Origin: Bacteroidota bacterium
GTDB lineage: Bacteria > Bacteroidota > Bacteroidia > B-17B0 > Aurantibacillaceae
Assembly: GCA_013697245.1 (NCBI GenBank)
Contig: JACCXH010000058.1
Span: 1-58,596 of the forward strand
Length of the DNA stretch: 58,596 nt
Reading direction: 5' to 3'
Shown: positions 1-9,109 of the stretch, one piece after another
Layout: each line of letters begins with the position of its first letter
Position numbering within the stretch: the stretch's first letter is position 1
Position numbers and translations under genes: made by a program
The notes under the pieces: generated by a model
What the model saw: only the letters and a program-made list of their open reading frames with translations
The model's database searches: none
Told to the model about the DNA's origin: nothing

Positions 1-236
1 AACCTAATAAGGTTGGTGCAACAGCACGTCTTTACTTTTATTAAAAATGCTTTATATAAATTTAAAATAACCCTGCTAAATATATTTTATCCGAAAATAT
101 TTGTTGGACTTATTGAGTGAACCCTAAATAGTTGTTCTAAATTATAGATATAATCGTCATTATGTTTCAAAAGGAAGGTTTTTTTACGGTTTATTATTAA
201 GTTTCTAAGGTATTACTAAAAATCATTTCAAATATT

Positions 237-1610
237 TTAGTTTAATTTTTCTAAAACTCTTTCAATGTATTTTTCTGTTGGTAATAATGAGTTTTGAATT
301 CGTTTTGCATAGCGTATACTATCCAAAATATCTTTGTTTTTTTCTTCAATAATTCTTTTTTGTTTTCGTGTTGTTTTTAATGAGCGAAAAACAACGCCAA
401 AAAAAACAAAGACTAGAGCTAAAACGATACATACCAAAATTAAAACTACCGTTTGTTTTTTCTTTTCAGCAATTGTTACTGCATCTTTTTTTTCTTGTTC
501 AGCTTTTGCGATTTGTTCCTTTTTGCTAAACTCAAAATTCATTTCATATCGGGTAAACTCTCGGCCTTTCTCTTCATTATACATAGAATCTTTTACAAGT
601 GTATATTTTTTGTAATGCTCTAAAGATTTTTTATAATCCCCTGTAACTGAAAACAGTTCGCTTAAATTTTGATTTACCTCCATAACACCATATAAATCGC
701 TAATTTCTTGTGAAAGACTTAAGGCTTTGGTTAAATAATTCTTAGCTTCATTATATTTTTTATGTTTAAGGTAGACATTACCTATATTGCCATAAAGAAC
801 CGCAACGTCGGAAGATTCATTTAACTGTTCTTTGATTTTTAAAGACTTAAAGAAAAAGAGTAATGCTTTATCATATAAAGAATCTATTTGATTTGATAAT
901 GTAAGATCAATCACTTCTTTTCTTAAAATCGAGTTTGCTTTTTCAAAATAAGAATTTCCAATATTACCTAAATGCCTTGCCATTCCACTTTTATTGCCAA
1001 TTCCCTCATCCATCTTAGCAGCTCTATAAAAATATTTGATTGCATTTTGGTAATCGCCTATAGAAGTATACACCACCCCAATATTACCTAATACGGTAGC
1101 TGTTTTAGATTTATTACCAGTTTCTATGTCTATTTTCAATGCTTTTAAGTAATAATTTAACTCCTTAGTTCTATTCCCTTGCGAATCATAAACAATTCCT
1201 ATGTTATTTAATATATCAGAAATGCCTTCTTTGTTGTTAAAATCTTCCTCGATTTTAAGGGCCTTAAAATAAAAATCTAACGATTTTACATAGTCTGCAT
1301 GAGAATAATAAATACTTCCAACATTATTGTATGCTTTTGACCAAAGAGTTAGAATTACTTTTTTATTTGATTTTTCAAGAAAGTCGGAGTTTAATAGTTC
1401 TATTGCCTGTTGCGCAAAGTAAAAAGCACTATCCATTTTTCCTCCCATGATACAATTCCAGGATTTGCTATTTAGAGCAGACACCTTAGATGCATTCTTG
1501 TCTGTTTGAATAAGCGTAAGTATCGAATCCGAGCTAACATTTTGAGAAAAAACAGGTTTATAAATACCAAATGTTATAACACAAAAAACCAAATAAAATT
1601 TCTTACTCAT
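237..1610 (-). CDS. TPR-repeat membrane sensor, apparently truncated before a SpoIIE-type phosphatase domain
   Basis: Membrane protein of 457 residues from the chosen ATG at 1610, where a lysine start and hydrophobic stretch (MSKKFYLVFCVITFG) form a signal peptide ending at FSQ. The upstream in-frame ATG at 1667 would add 19 charged residues ahead of the signal, so I reject it. The middle contains about six TPR units with the recurring pattern NNIGxVYxxxGD and YxKALKI. Near the C-terminus is one transmembrane segment (VVLILVCIVLALVFVFFG), then a short coiled coil ending with DSIRYAKRIQNSLLPTEKY. In this family that last motif normally leads into a PP2C/SpoIIE phosphatase domain; here the frame stops about ten residues later and nothing resembling the phosphatase follows in bases 1-236. 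It may signal through a partner or be a degraded remnant. Family membership is inferred from motifs. Confidence 0.75.
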   Translation of the reverse strand: MSKKFYLVFCVITFGIYKPVFSQNVSSDSILTLIQTDKNASKVSALNSKSWNCIMGGKMDSAFYFAQQAIELLNSDFLEKSNKKVILTLWSKAYNNVGSIYYSHADYVKSLDFYFKALKIEEDFNNKEGISDILNNIGIVYDSQGNRTKELNYYLKALKIDIETGNKSKTATVLGNIGVVYTSIGDYQNAIKYFYRAAKMDEGIGNKSGMARHLGNIGNSYFEKANSILRKEVIDLTLSNQIDSLYDKALLFFFKSLKIKEQLNESSDVAVLYGNIGNVYLKHKKYNEAKNYLTKALSLSQEISDLYGVMEVNQNLSELFSVTGDYKKSLEHYKKYTLVKDSMYNEEKGREFTRYEMNFEFSKKEQIAKAEQEKKDAVTIAEKKKQTVVLILVCIVLALVFVFFGVVFRSLKTTRKQKRIIEEKNKDILDSIRYAKRIQNSLLPTEKYIERVLEKLN

Positions 1611-1913
1611 ATAACTTGTCTGTTTTATCGAACGAGATTTTTTTAAGCCGGAATTATAAAATAACAACTATTGAAACTGAATCATTCATCTTTAGTTCTT
1701 TTAAATTTTTATTTGCCGCCTTTTAACAAACCGAACTTTCACTAACCGAAAATAATAAATTATTAAACAACCGCTTAGTTAACTTTACAAAAGGTAAAGT
1801 GTTTGTTAATCCCAAAACAAATATACTATAAAAATGAGCATTTGGAATCTTATACCAACACTTTAGTATCTGGCATCATTCATTAAAATAATATTTGTAG
1901 TTTTACATTGTAA
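1611..1913. other. Divergent intergenic region, 303 bp
   Basis: This stretch separates the leftward TPR gene from the rightward glycosyltransferase gene and should hold both promoters. On the minus strand there is a TATATTTG at 1818-1825, matching the Bacteroidota -7 box, but no clear TTTG box at the right distance. On the plus strand only a poor match (ATATTTG near 1892) is present. I see no ORF or strong hairpin. Confidence 0.4.
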
Positions 1914-3221
1914 ATGAAGAAAGTCCTTATTCTTACGTATTATTGGCCGCCAAGTGGCGGGGCAGGCGTGCAACGCTGGTTGAAGTTTGTAAAGTACATG
2001 CGTGAGTTTGGTTACGAACCAGTGGTTTATACTGCAGAGAATGGCGAGATGCCTGTAATAGATGAGAGTTTACAAAAAGATATTCCACAAGGAATTACGG
2101 TTTTAAAAACACCCATTTGGGAACCTTACAATTTTTATAAAAAATTTATTGGGCGTAAAAAAGAAGATAAAATAAACGCTTCTTTTTTAAGTGAAAATAA
2201 AAAGGCAGGCCTTACCGAAAAAATATCTGTTTGGATACGAGGGAATTTTTTTATTCCCGATGCCCGAAAATACTGGATAAAACCGAGCATCACTTATTTG
2301 AGTGATTATATTCAAAAGAACAAGATCGATCTTATTATTAGTAGCGGCCCACCACACTCTATGCATTTAATTGCATTGGGCTTAAAGCAAAAACACAGTA
2401 ATTTAAAATGGGTAGCCGATTTTCGCGACCCGTGGACCAATATTGACTTTTACGAGAAGTTGATGTTAAGCAAAAACGCCGATGCCAAACATCATAAACA
2501 GGAATTAAGTGTTTTGCAAAACGCAAATATTGTTTTAAGTGTTGGGCAAACCATGAGTGATGAGTTTTTAGAAATGTATAAGAACGCAGGAGGCAAGGAG
2601 CCGGATAAATTTAAAGTGATCACAAATGGGTTTGATATAGAGGATCTTCAAGCTGGAACGATCAATAAAGATAAAAAATTTAGTATTGCGCACATTGGCA
2701 CATTGGTGAAGGATCGCAATCCCCAAACATTGTGGAAGGTCTTGAAAAAAATATGCACAGAAAACAAATACTTTAAAGAACAGCTTGAAATTAAACTCGT
2801 AGGTAAAATTGATATTTACGTAAAAGAACAAATTGAAGCATTTGGTTTAACGCCATTCGTAAATAAAATAGATTATTTACCTCATAATAAAGTTATTGAA
2901 GAACAACAACGTTCGAAATCATTATTGTTGTTGGTTAACAATACTAAAAACGCAAAGGGTATTTTAACCGGTAAATTTTTTGAATACATGAGCGCCAAAG
3001 TGCCCGTATTGGCTATTGGTCCGACAGAGGGCGACCTTGCAAAGATCATTAACGAAACGCAAACCGGTTTAATAAGTGATTTTAACGATGAAATAACTTT
3101 AGAAAAAAATATACTCGCTTACTTTAATGGAAAAGTAACCGAAGCAAAAGAAGCGGAGGTAAATAAATACAGCAGGAAGGAATTGACGAGGGAGTTGTGT
3201 TTATTATTGAATAAGTTATAG
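1914..3221 (+). CDS. Glycosyltransferase, GT4-like (GT-B fold)
   Basis: A 435-residue glycosyltransferase of the GT-B type. The N-terminus reads MKKVLILTYYWPPSGGAGVQ, the glycine-rich acceptor-side motif typical of GT4 enzymes that use nucleotide sugars to build surface glycans. The second half has a Rossmann region beginning IAHIGTLVKDRNPQTLW, and the nucleotide-sugar site region FFEYMSAKVPVLAIGPTEGD near residues 360-380, where the usual E-x7-E is partly altered. No signal peptide or membrane segment, so a cytoplasmic or peripheral membrane enzyme. The gene stands alone, without a visible capsule cluster, so the acceptor cannot be named. Length is usual for the family. Confidence 0.85.
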   Translation: MKKVLILTYYWPPSGGAGVQRWLKFVKYMREFGYEPVVYTAENGEMPVIDESLQKDIPQGITVLKTPIWEPYNFYKKFIGRKKEDKINASFLSENKKAGLTEKISVWIRGNFFIPDARKYWIKPSITYLSDYIQKNKIDLIISSGPPHSMHLIALGLKQKHSNLKWVADFRDPWTNIDFYEKLMLSKNADAKHHKQELSVLQNANIVLSVGQTMSDEFLEMYKNAGGKEPDKFKVITNGFDIEDLQAGTINKDKKFSIAHIGTLVKDRNPQTLWKVLKKICTENKYFKEQLEIKLVGKIDIYVKEQIEAFGLTPFVNKIDYLPHNKVIEEQQRSKSLLLLVNNTKNAKGILTGKFFEYMSAKVPVLAIGPTEGDLAKIINETQTGLISDFNDEITLEKNILAYFNGKVTEAKEAEVNKYSRKELTRELCLLLNKL

Positions 3222-3243
3222 AGTGATTTACAAAAGTAAAACT

Positions 3244-3726
3244 ATGAAATTAAGTTTTGATATTAACCGGCAGGATTATGCAGATTTTAATAAATTCCAT
3301 TTTATTAAAACTCAATTAAAGCGAAGAATTTTTTTTGGTGTTTTGACAATTGTAGCGCTGCAATTCTTTCTAAATAAAGAACGTTTTGATTTGACAGCAA
3401 CAATTATCTCATCGTTGGTTTGCGCAGTAGTTTATTGTTTTTTGATTTACCGCTCTTTGTCCAGTACAAAAAACATTCCGCAGGATAATGGAACTGTTTT
3501 AGGACATCGCGATATGGAGTTCTCTGATATTAATATAACCTGTAAAGCCGAAAAAACAAGTACGGTTTCCGATTGGAATGCTATAAAAAAACTTGAGAAC
3601 GGAAAAAACTATTTTTATTTATATGTTGATACAAATATGGCTTATATAATTCCAAAAAGGGTTTTTGCTACAGTTAACGAGCAAGATAATTTCGAACAGT
3701 TTATATTATCTAAAGTAAAGCGTTAA
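3244..3726 (+). CDS. YcxB-like membrane protein
   Basis: A 160-residue protein from ATG 3244; the upstream GTG at 3223 nearly touches the previous stop and adds only seven residues, so the ATG is preferred. Two hydrophobic segments (FFGVLTIVALQFFL and IISSLVCAVVYCFLIY) make an N-terminal hairpin, followed by a soluble beta-rich domain with SDWNAIKKLENGKNYFYLY and IIPKRVF. That layout and those motifs match the YcxB-like family, whose function is unknown. It follows the glycosyltransferase by 22 bp, so co-transcription is likely, but there is no evident functional link. Confidence 0.6.
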   Translation: MKLSFDINRQDYADFNKFHFIKTQLKRRIFFGVLTIVALQFFLNKERFDLTATIISSLVCAVVYCFLIYRSLSSTKNIPQDNGTVLGHRDMEFSDINITCKAEKTSTVSDWNAIKKLENGKNYFYLYVDTNMAYIIPKRVFATVNEQDNFEQFILSKVKR

Positions 3727-3733
3727 TAAATGC

Positions 3734-4126
3734 CTACATCGCCCACTTATTCCTATACGTTTCCGAATAAAAAGCTATGCGTGAAATAGTGGCAATGGCC
3801 CTTTCCTGGTTAAAAAAGGCAGAACACTCAATGGTTTCTTTAATGATGATATCATCTTTTGCAAGGGCAAATGAAGATTCTACTAAGCCATGATTTTCCT
3901 CAAGTAACATCGTTAATACTTCTACATTTTTAGGATCCTTTAATTTTGTTACCGGGCTCAGCGCCTGGAAAAATACGCGGTCGTTCTCTTCCCATATGTC
4001 CAGCAATACTTCTGTGCTCTTATCTTTGCTAATATTATACTGTCCTTCGCTTAATTTTGCCTCATCTGCATTTATGCCAAGGGTTTTAAGTGTTGCTTCA
4101 ATAACTCCTATTATTTGTTGGTACAT
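3734..4126 (-). CDS. YbjN-like protein
   Basis: A 130-residue acidic cytoplasmic protein without signal or membrane segments. It has the alpha-beta layout of the YbjN / type III secretion chaperone-like fold: an N-terminal helix (YQQIIGVIEATLKTLG), three strands with STEVLLDIWEENDRVFFQA, then helices around MLLEENHGLVESSFALAKD. YbjN homologues are linked to stress tolerance and may act as chaperones, but the role here is unknown. It starts 5 bp after the aminotransferase gene ends, so the two are probably one transcript. Its end converges on the YcxB-like gene with only 7 bp between stops. Confidence 0.55.
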   Translation of the reverse strand: MYQQIIGVIEATLKTLGINADEAKLSEGQYNISKDKSTEVLLDIWEENDRVFFQALSPVTKLKDPKNVEVLTMLLEENHGLVESSFALAKDDIIIKETIECSAFFNQERAIATISRIAFYSETYRNKWAM

Positions 4127-4130
4127 GATC

Positions 4131-4979
4131 TTAAATTGCTGTTGTAAGTTGGTTTAATTTATCGGTAAATAATTGTGCTAATTTATTGGTATAATATTTT
4201 TGTTTAAACTGGCCAACCCATTGTATGCCTTTAATGCTGTTGGTTAAAAAAACTTCGTCACCATTCATTAAGGTATTAATTGTAATTGGACTCTCGAATG
4301 TAAGGATCTTATTTTGCGTGGCCAGGCTCATTATTTGTTTACGCATAATACCGGCCACACAACCTTCACTTAAAGGAGGGGTATATAAAGTGCCGTTCTT
4401 TACAATAAAAATATTTGAGCTAATGCTTTCGCAAATAGTGCCTGTATCATTAATTAAAAAACATTCATCCAGCTTCATGCTCTGTTTTGCAAGGCCGGCC
4501 ATGACATAAAATAAAGCATTGGCCGTTTTTAAATTCGATAATTTATTCAAAGGTTTTTTAAGATCAGAATAAACATCCACCCAAAAACCTTTTTGATTTA
4601 ACTCATAAGGGCCTTGTATCTCTTCACTTTCTATCAAAAAAGAAATGTCGTTTGTTTCGGGTGTATAATAGCCGCCCTCATTTCTAAAAACGGTTAGCCT
4701 TATCCTGGCGTTAGGCGCATGTGTATTATGTTTTAAGAGCTGCATAATTTGCTCATGAAGATTTTCGGTATTGAACTCGGCTGGCAGGTTCATGCGCAAA
4801 ACTGTCATGCCTAATTTTAAACGGGTAATATGGTCGCGTAAGAACATTACCTTGTTGTTACAAAAACGTATACTTTCGAATAAAGCATCGCCATACCTAA
4901 AGGCGCGGTTGTTAAACGCAACACTTGGCTCGTAAATGCTGATCAAATGGCCATTTAATATGCAATAACTGTCTTTCAC
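4131..4979 (-). CDS. Class IV aminotransferase (BCAT / D-amino acid aminotransferase / ADC lyase family)
   Basis: A 282-residue PLP enzyme of fold type IV. It opens with the family signature FRYGDALFESIRF near residues 27-40, has the PLP lysine in SNLKTANALFY near residue 155, the glutamate region ECFLINDTGTICESISSNIF that contacts the cofactor, and LTNSIKGIQWV near the end. Members transfer amino groups of branched-chain or D-amino acids, or make 4-aminobenzoate from aminodeoxychorismate; the sequence alone does not decide which. There is no neighbouring folate or branched-chain operon. It is transcribed leftwards with the YbjN-like gene. Confidence 0.8.
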   Translation of the reverse strand: MKDSYCILNGHLISIYEPSVAFNNRAFRYGDALFESIRFCNNKVMFLRDHITRLKLGMTVLRMNLPAEFNTENLHEQIMQLLKHNTHAPNARIRLTVFRNEGGYYTPETNDISFLIESEEIQGPYELNQKGFWVDVYSDLKKPLNKLSNLKTANALFYVMAGLAKQSMKLDECFLINDTGTICESISSNIFIVKNGTLYTPPLSEGCVAGIMRKQIMSLATQNKILTFESPITINTLMNGDEVFLTNSIKGIQWVGQFKQKYYTNKLAQLFTDKLNQLTTAI

Positions 4980-5143
4980 GATCTAATTACAAAATTTGCA
5001 AAATTTAAGGCTTAAATATCTCAGTATCAATTAACTTAATAACAGTTAAAAGTTAATCAAAACCGGTTTTACAATACTAATGTTAAGCCGCCTTAAATGC
5101 ATAAATACATGACAAATTAGCGTTAATAAAGTTTTGCACATTA

Positions 5144-5175
5144 TTTGAAAGGATACATATCAAATACTACATTTG
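5144..5175 (+). promoter_or_regulatory. Bacteroidota-type promoter of clpP
   Basis: TTTG at 5144-5147 and TACATTTG at 5168-5175, separated by 20 bp, match the primary sigma factor consensus of this phylum (TTTG at -33, TAnnTTTG at -7). Transcription should start near 5182, about 15 bp before the clpP ATG. Confidence 0.7.
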
Positions 5176-5197
5176 GTTTAATTAAAAATTTAAAATT

Positions 5198-5869
5198 ATG
5201 TTCGACAATAATGAATTTAAAAAATATGCCACTAAGCATAGAGGTATTAATAGTTTAACTTATGATAGTTATACTTCACGCATTCAATCTTCTTTAACTC
5301 CATATATTATTGAAGAACGTCAATTGAACGTTGCGCAAATGGATGTTTTCTCGCGTTTAATGATGGATCGCATTATTTTTTTAGGAACCGGTATTAACGA
5401 CCAGGTTGCAAATATTGTGCAGGCGCAGTTGCTTTTTTTAGAAAGTGTTGATGCAAAAAAAGATATCCAGATCTATGTTAACTCACCGGGAGGAAGTGTT
5501 TATGCAGGGTTAGGTATTTATGATACCATGCAGATAATTAAGCCGGATGTAGCAACTATTTGTACCGGTATGGCTGCAAGTATGGGTGCTGTGCTACAAT
5601 GCGCAGGCGCAAAAGGAAAGCGTACCGCCTTAAAACACGCGCGTATTATGATCCACCAACCATTAGGTGGAGCAGAAGGACAAGCTAGTGATATTGAGAT
5701 CACAGCACGTGAGATCCAAAAATTAAAGAAAGAATTATATGATATTATTGCTTTACATAGCGGACAAACCTATGAAAAAGTATGGGCCGATAGCGACCGT
5801 GATTATTGGATGATAGCCGCTGAAGCCAAAGAATACGGCATGATTGACGAGGTTCTTGAAAGGAAATAA
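5198..5869 (+). CDS. clpP: ATP-dependent Clp protease proteolytic subunit
   Basis: Serine peptidase subunit of 223 residues that assembles into the barrel-shaped ClpP tetradecamer and degrades proteins fed by ClpX or ClpA/C-type ATPases in the cytoplasm. The catalytic serine lies in GMAASMGAVLQCAG (about residue 128), the histidine in ARIMIHQPLGG (about residue 153), and the aspartate in the region SDRDYWMIAAEAKEYGMID. INSPGG-type substrate strand is present as YVNSPGGSVYAG. An N-terminal extension of about 25 residues before the processing region is normal. clpX is not adjacent; the gene has its own promoter and terminator, so it is monocistronic here. Confidence 0.95.
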   Translation: MFDNNEFKKYATKHRGINSLTYDSYTSRIQSSLTPYIIEERQLNVAQMDVFSRLMMDRIIFLGTGINDQVANIVQAQLLFLESVDAKKDIQIYVNSPGGSVYAGLGIYDTMQIIKPDVATICTGMAASMGAVLQCAGAKGKRTALKHARIMIHQPLGGAEGQASDIEITAREIQKLKKELYDIIALHSGQTYEKVWADSDRDYWMIAAEAKEYGMIDEVLERK

Positions 5870-5885
5870 TTAAAAACGCTTAAAA

Positions 5886-5918
5886 AACCCTCAAAACGCT
5901 GTTTTTGAGGGTTTTTTT
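5886..5918 (+). terminator. Rho-independent terminator after clpP
   Basis: Perfect 10-bp stem ACCCTCAAAA / TTTTGAGGGT with a short loop, followed by a run of T residues, starting 18 bp after the clpP stop codon. Confidence 0.85.
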
Positions 5919-6013
5919 ATGCCCTTAACTTTAAAAAATCATAAATTGGAGCTTAAAATTTTGTGTTTAAAGCAGATATAAATATATTTGATACTAATTA
6001 GAAATTTAATATT

Positions 6014-6679
6014 ATGAAAAAATTACTTGCAGCGCTATTTATAGCTTCTACGGCAGTTATAATAGCACAGCCAAAAGGTAAAGACCCTAAAATGGCTGCT
6101 ACTCTTTCACCCGGTTATTATTGTAATTTAAAAGGCGATACTATTAAAGGAGAGATACAATCAAATCCAACTAACGGCGAACCTGAACTTTATAGAGGGT
6201 TTAATTTTAAACCAAAAGGAAACGGAAAATTAGTTGCTATTAGCAATAAAAAAGCAAAATGTTATGGTTTTGATGGCAGACATTTTACACTTATTCCGTT
6301 TGATGCAGATTTTGTTTATATCGAATATCTCTCAAAAGGCCGTTTAAATTTTATGGAATATAAATATGCTGGATCGGTTGCAGGTCAACCCGGAATTGAA
6401 AGCATATTTTTTATTCAGGATACAAAAGCAGATGAAGCTTCGAAAGAATTGAGAGAACTTAAACAGATCTCCACAAAATTCTATAAAAAAGATGTTAAGC
6501 CCTACATGAAAGATCAAATAGCTACCTGGGATAACCTTGATAAATTTACTTTCAGAAAAGAAGCGCTTATTAACGCAATAAATGAATTTAATACCTATTA
6601 CCCTAGTAGTTCGTCGGCCGGCAAAAATGATGTTGAGATCGAAAAAGTTGGCGACCAACCAAAAGAAGAAACAGAATAA
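6014..6679 (+). CDS. Secreted or periplasmic protein of unknown function
   Basis: A 221-residue protein with a clear signal peptide (MKKLLAALFIASTAVIIAQP). The mature part begins with SPGYYCNLKGDTIKGEIQSN, a small beta-rich segment common in uncharacterised Bacteroidota exported proteins that carry a GYY-x-x-x-G-D-T-x-x-G motif, and ends in a charged low-complexity tail. No T9SS tail, lipobox or catalytic motif is visible. It is flanked by terminators on both sides, hence its own transcription unit. I do not recognise a function. Confidence 0.6.
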   Translation: MKKLLAALFIASTAVIIAQPKGKDPKMAATLSPGYYCNLKGDTIKGEIQSNPTNGEPELYRGFNFKPKGNGKLVAISNKKAKCYGFDGRHFTLIPFDADFVYIEYLSKGRLNFMEYKYAGSVAGQPGIESIFFIQDTKADEASKELRELKQISTKFYKKDVKPYMKDQIATWDNLDKFTFRKEALINAINEFNTYYPSSSSAGKNDVEIEKVGDQPKEETE

Positions 6680-6688
6680 AATTTTAAG

Positions 6689-6717
6689 ATCCCTCGCACA
6701 ACGAGGGATTTTTTTTT
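6689..6717 (+). terminator. Rho-independent terminator
   Basis: Perfect stem ATCCCTCG / CGAGGGAT with loop CACAA and a following T-run, 10 bp after the preceding gene. The next gene starts only 13 bp later. Confidence 0.85.
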
Positions 6718-6729
6718 AAGCTTTAAAGT

Positions 6730-7425
6730 ATGAAAAAAAATATTGCTTTACTTTCTTTTACCTTATTAATAGGTTGTTCAGGTAATAAAGATGAAACTCC
6801 CAAAGAACAAATAGCAGAAGTTAAACTCGATACTTTAGTTATTGGAAATAGTATTTATAAAACGCAGGATCTGGCTGATACCAATTATACTTTTCCTGAT
6901 CTTATTGCGCCTGCTGATACCGACAATGTAAATATTATAAATTTTAAAGAACATGTAAGCAGAAGTGCAGATAGTTTATTTTTAAGCTGCGACAATGGCA
7001 AAACAATTAAACTGGTAAACAACCGGGCGCAGGATGATGGTTACGTGTTGTTTAATTTTATGGACCTTAACAAGGATATAAATTATTATGTAATAACCCG
7101 TTTACGTGTTGAATCGAGAGATTTTATTTTAGTAAACAAAAAAAATGGAGAGCCTTTGGAAACCATTGCATACCCAATAGCTTCGCCTAATAATAAGTAT
7201 TTTGTTTGTGGTAATTGTGATCTTATTGCTGCCTTTGAAACCAATGGACTTGCAGTATACAAAAAAAACAAAAATAACTACGAATTAGCAGCTTTGCGCG
7301 AGTTAGCAGATTGGGGGCCGGATAAACTAATGTGGAAAAATGATACTACACTTATTGTAAGGGCACTTAAAAAACTAACAGACGAAACAACCACTCCTTT
7401 TTACAAGGCCCTGTATATAAAGTAA
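6730..7425 (+). CDS. Putative lipoprotein of unknown function
   Basis: A 231-residue protein with a type II signal peptide: MKKNIALLSFTLLIGCSGNK carries a lipobox LLIGC, so the cysteine at about residue 16 should be lipidated. The mature part has no catalytic motif that I recognise; it contains strand-rich stretches such as VLFNFMDLNKDINYYVITRL and KYFVCGNCDLIAAFETNG that suggest a beta-propeller or sandwich recording a state such as a display value. It follows a terminator and precedes a 236-bp gap, so it appears monocistronic. Confidence 0.6.
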   Translation: MKKNIALLSFTLLIGCSGNKDETPKEQIAEVKLDTLVIGNSIYKTQDLADTNYTFPDLIAPADTDNVNIINFKEHVSRSADSLFLSCDNGKTIKLVNNRAQDDGYVLFNFMDLNKDINYYVITRLRVESRDFILVNKKNGEPLETIAYPIASPNNKYFVCGNCDLIAAFETNGLAVYKKNKNNYELAALRELADWGPDKLMWKNDTTLIVRALKKLTDETTTPFYKALYIK

Positions 7426-7661
7426 AGCCTTCTTAATTTAACGGCCAAAAACAATAATTGGTCTAATTGCCTCAAAACAAATTGTTAAAATGCTGGCTTT
7501 TAAAAAAGAGATTAATGATATTTATATTAATATAAAATCTCAAAAAAAACCTGTATGAATCGTTTAATTATTTCTGTTAACGAAATGTTTTTTTCAAAAC
7601 ACCTTTCGTATCAAATTCTTTTCGCGTTTGTTTTAATGGTCTTAATGAGTTTACAAAGAAG

Positions 7662-8408
7662 TTAGTCTTTTTTTGGCGTTTTTTGCTCTTTCCAGCCAAC
7701 AATATCCCTTATCACTACGGATGCACAGGTAAGGCCAAAAGCCGCCGGCAAATAGGAAATTGTGCCATACGCCGATTTTTTAAATTTACTCCCATCTGTT
7801 TTCATGATCGAATGTTTTGCAGGTAGCTCTGTACTAAAAACAGATCTAATGCCTTTATAAATATTCATGTAGCGCAAGCGTTTACGAACGTACTGCGCCA
7901 TTGGACAATTATATGTTTGCGCAATATCCACCACCTGTATCTTTGTGGGATCCATTTTACCGCCGGCTCCCATGCTTGAAATAATGCGCTGGTTATTGTA
8001 ATAAGCGGTTTGTAATAAATATAATTTTGGCGAAATACTATCTATCGCATCAATCACATACGTAAATTTTTGCGCCATAAACTCTTTCATATCATCCGGG
8101 TTCTTGAACGAATCCACCACAGTAAGATCAACTTCGGGATTGATCAATTTTATTCTTTCGCCCATTAATATGGCTTTGTTTTGCCCATGTGTGGAGGTTA
8201 GCGCCTGTAATTGTCTGTTGCGGTTTGTAGGATCAACCGTATCCCCATCTATAATGGTCATTTTGCCAATGCCACTTCTTGCAATGGCTTCAGCGGCATA
8301 AGAACCAACGCCACCTAAACCAACAATTAAAACGTGTGCGTTATTTAATTTTTCCAAACCTTTTTTACCCACTAGTAAAGAGGTGCGTTCCATCCAACTT
8401 GTATCCAT
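7662..8408 (-). CDS. tcdA: tRNA threonylcarbamoyladenosine dehydratase (ThiF/E1-like)
   Basis: A 248-residue E1-like enzyme that converts t6A37 of tRNA to its cyclic form by ATP-dependent dehydration. The nucleotide-binding motif VLIVGLGGVGSYAAEAIARS is at about residues 25-44, followed by the E1 signature IDGDTVDPTNRNRQ and YVIDAIDSISPK. The catalytic-region cysteine motif occurs as IAQTYNCPMAQYVRKRLR. Length and order match TcdA rather than ThiF or MoeB. Its ATG overlaps the stop codon of the TatD-family gene by one base, so the two genes are translationally coupled. Confidence 0.85.
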   Translation of the reverse strand: MDTSWMERTSLLVGKKGLEKLNNAHVLIVGLGGVGSYAAEAIARSGIGKMTIIDGDTVDPTNRNRQLQALTSTHGQNKAILMGERIKLINPEVDLTVVDSFKNPDDMKEFMAQKFTYVIDAIDSISPKLYLLQTAYYNNQRIISSMGAGGKMDPTKIQVVDIAQTYNCPMAQYVRKRLRYMNIYKGIRSVFSTELPAKHSIMKTDGSKFKKSAYGTISYLPAAFGLTCASVVIRDIVGWKEQKTPKKD

Positions 8409-9055
8409 TATAAATTTGTTTTAAAAACAGTTTCAAAATTACTTTGTAATTGTTGTTGTATTATTTCTTCGTCGATACCTAAAAGTTCGGCTGCTTTTTT
8501 ATAAACATATTTTATAGAAAGATCCGCATCATCTGTTTCGAGAAAGAATTTTTTTCTGCCAACATTTTTTATGGCCTTAGCTGCGTTGGATTCGTAACCC
8601 AGTAATGCTTTTCCGAACGAAAAGTAATAGCCCTGATCAACCATCACACGGGCAATATTCTCGTTATTATTAAAGCCATGAATTATTACCGGAACTTTAT
8701 TATCATATAAGTTTAGGCAATTAATAAGTTCGTTAAAAGCTTTAACACAATGTATGATCAAAGGTTTATTTATTTTATTGGCAATTTTTATTTGCTCAAT
8801 AAAAACCTCCTGCTGAAAATCAAAATCTACTTTACACATTTTGTCGAGGCCGCATTCCCCAACGGCAAGGCAACGTTTTTCATGCGCAATTATTTCCAGT
8901 TTTCCCAATTGTGCTTCGTAACTATCTTTACTTAAATACCAGGGGTGTAAACCATAAGAATAATAATTTGCCTTTACGGTAGAGTCCATATTAAGATTTA
9001 CCAATTCAATTTTGGCATCATATAATTGAAAATGTGTGTGGGTGTTAATAAACAT
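8408..9055 (-). CDS. TatD-family metal-dependent hydrolase
   Basis: A 215-residue TIM-barrel amidohydrolase. It starts with the metal-binding INTHTHFQLYD (HxH), then has GECGLDK near residue 73, a histidine in LIIHCVKAF near residue 101, the HGFNNN motif near residue 124, and ETDDAD near residue 174. These are the expected ligand sites of TatD nucleases, though the protein is shorter than canonical TatD (about 260 residues). Members act as DNA exonucleases or RNA-processing enzymes. It is co-transcribed with tcdA. Confidence 0.75.
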   Translation of the reverse strand: MFINTHTHFQLYDAKIELVNLNMDSTVKANYYSYGLHPWYLSKDSYEAQLGKLEIIAHEKRCLAVGECGLDKMCKVDFDFQQEVFIEQIKIANKINKPLIIHCVKAFNELINCLNLYDNKVPVIIHGFNNNENIARVMVDQGYYFSFGKALLGYESNAAKAIKNVGRKKFFLETDDADLSIKYVYKKAAELLGIDEEIIQQQLQSNFETVFKTNL

Positions 9056-9109
9056 GACTATATTTTTTTAACCACATTGATGAACATAGATATTTTTAAA
9101 TTAAACTTT

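Noticed and set aside
3223-3243. GTG start for the YcxB-like gene
   Set aside because: It would overlap the region right after the previous stop, and the ATG at 3244 gives a standard N-terminus.
7555-7665. 36-residue frame before the tcdA end
   Set aside because: Too short to support, no promoter or leader, and it overlaps the tcdA stop.
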